DNA of 64,000 nucleotides. It comes from Thermoactinomyces mirandus. Its GTDB lineage: Bacteria; Bacillota; Bacilli; Thermoactinomycetales; Thermoactinomycetaceae. A program made the position numbers and the translations under genes. How positions within the stretch are numbered: the first letter of the stretch is position 1; each line of letters begins with the position of its first letter. The notes below the pieces were generated by a model. It saw only the letters and a program-made list of their open reading frames with translations, ran no database searches and had not been told where the DNA came from. This document shows, in pieces, positions 63,967-64,000 of this stretch. Location: positions 115,943 to 179,942 of the forward strand of contig NZ_JACEOL010000036.1 of NCBI RefSeq assembly GCF_013868055.1, read 5' to 3'.

Positions 63967-64000
63967 ATGTTCAGAACCAACACATCCAGAGAATTTCAAC
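63967..64000 (+). CDS. Start of a gene cut by the window end
   Basis: ATG at 63967 with GAAGGAAGG 9 bases upstream opens a frame (MFRTNTSREFQ) that runs off the end. Eleven codons are too few to name a product. Confidence 0.35.
   Translation, partial: MFRTNTSREFQ

Overview
This window looks like a chromosomal segment of an endospore-forming, Gram-positive bacterium of the order Bacillales. Evidence: spo0F, spoIIR, spoIID, a spoIIQ-type gene, spoIIID and a spore photoproduct lyase are all present; strong AGGAGG-type ribosome sites and TTG/GTG starts are common; and the gene order follows the Bacillus subtilis ywj-ywl-atp-ywm-ywp stretch (spo0F-fba-tal-glpX-rho-rpmE-tdk-prfA-prmC-spoIIR-ywlB-ywlC-mntP-ywlE-rpiB-ywlG-glyA-upp-atp-...-ywmB-murA-spoIID-...-spoIIID). 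B. subtilis lacks the nuo operon seen here, so a lineage such as Alicyclobacillaceae (Tumebacillus/Effusibacillus type) is more likely; this assignment is inference.

Layout. 0-2 kb: minus-strand panE-like reductase and a membrane-anchored PIG-L deacetylase. 2.3-8.3 kb: spo0F, an inserted kal/kce-like pair, fba, tal, glpX and rho. 8.4-16.3 kb: LysM/M23 peptidase, rpmE, tdk, a minus-strand CPBP protease, prfA-prmC, spoIIR, a GNAT and the threonylcarbamoyl-AMP synthase. 16.6-23.3 kb: minus-strand phosphoesterase, mntP, ywlE, rpiB, ywlG, glyA, a gene-free stretch of about 1 kb, and upp. 23.6-30.9 kb: complete F1Fo ATP synthase operon atpZ-I-B-E-F-H-A-G-D-C with an unusually short epsilon subunit. 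31.4-41.4 kb: an 11-gene complex I operon nuoABCDHIJKLMN with no nuoEFG. 41.5-49.7 kb: ywzB, ywmB, murA, spoIID, splB, spoIIQ, spoIIID, an EpuA-domain protein, a CDP-alcohol transferase and fabZ. 49.9-62.8 kb: a Wzx/Wzy-type surface polysaccharide locus. 63.2-64 kb: a YigZ-family gene and the start of another gene.

How the genes work together. The atp and nuo operons lie back to back and encode proton pumping and ATP synthesis. The sporulation genes cover the phosphorelay (Spo0F), sigma-E activation (SpoIIR), engulfment (SpoIID, SpoIIQ), mother-cell transcription (SpoIIID) and spore DNA repair (SplB). The polysaccharide locus contains a four-enzyme set (WbpA, WbpB, WbpE, WbpD types) expected to make a UDP-2,3-diacetamido-2,3-dideoxy-glucuronic acid, plus glycosyltransferases, flippase, polymerase, a sugar epimerase, an initiating phosphoglycosyltransferase and an LCP ligase for attachment to peptidoglycan.

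Most notable: two very small, mutually similar membrane proteins of 43 and 36 residues (49721-49852 and 62874-62984, both minus strand), each with a good ribosome site, sit at the two ends of the polysaccharide locus and look like an undescribed miniprotein family. Other points are Shine-Dalgarno-masking hairpins before spoIIR and ywmB, hairpins on both sides of atpE, a truncated epsilon subunit, a 70-residue insertion in YwlE, and the kal/kce pair inside the spo0F-fba interval. No tRNA, rRNA, CRISPR array, insertion sequence or prophage was seen.
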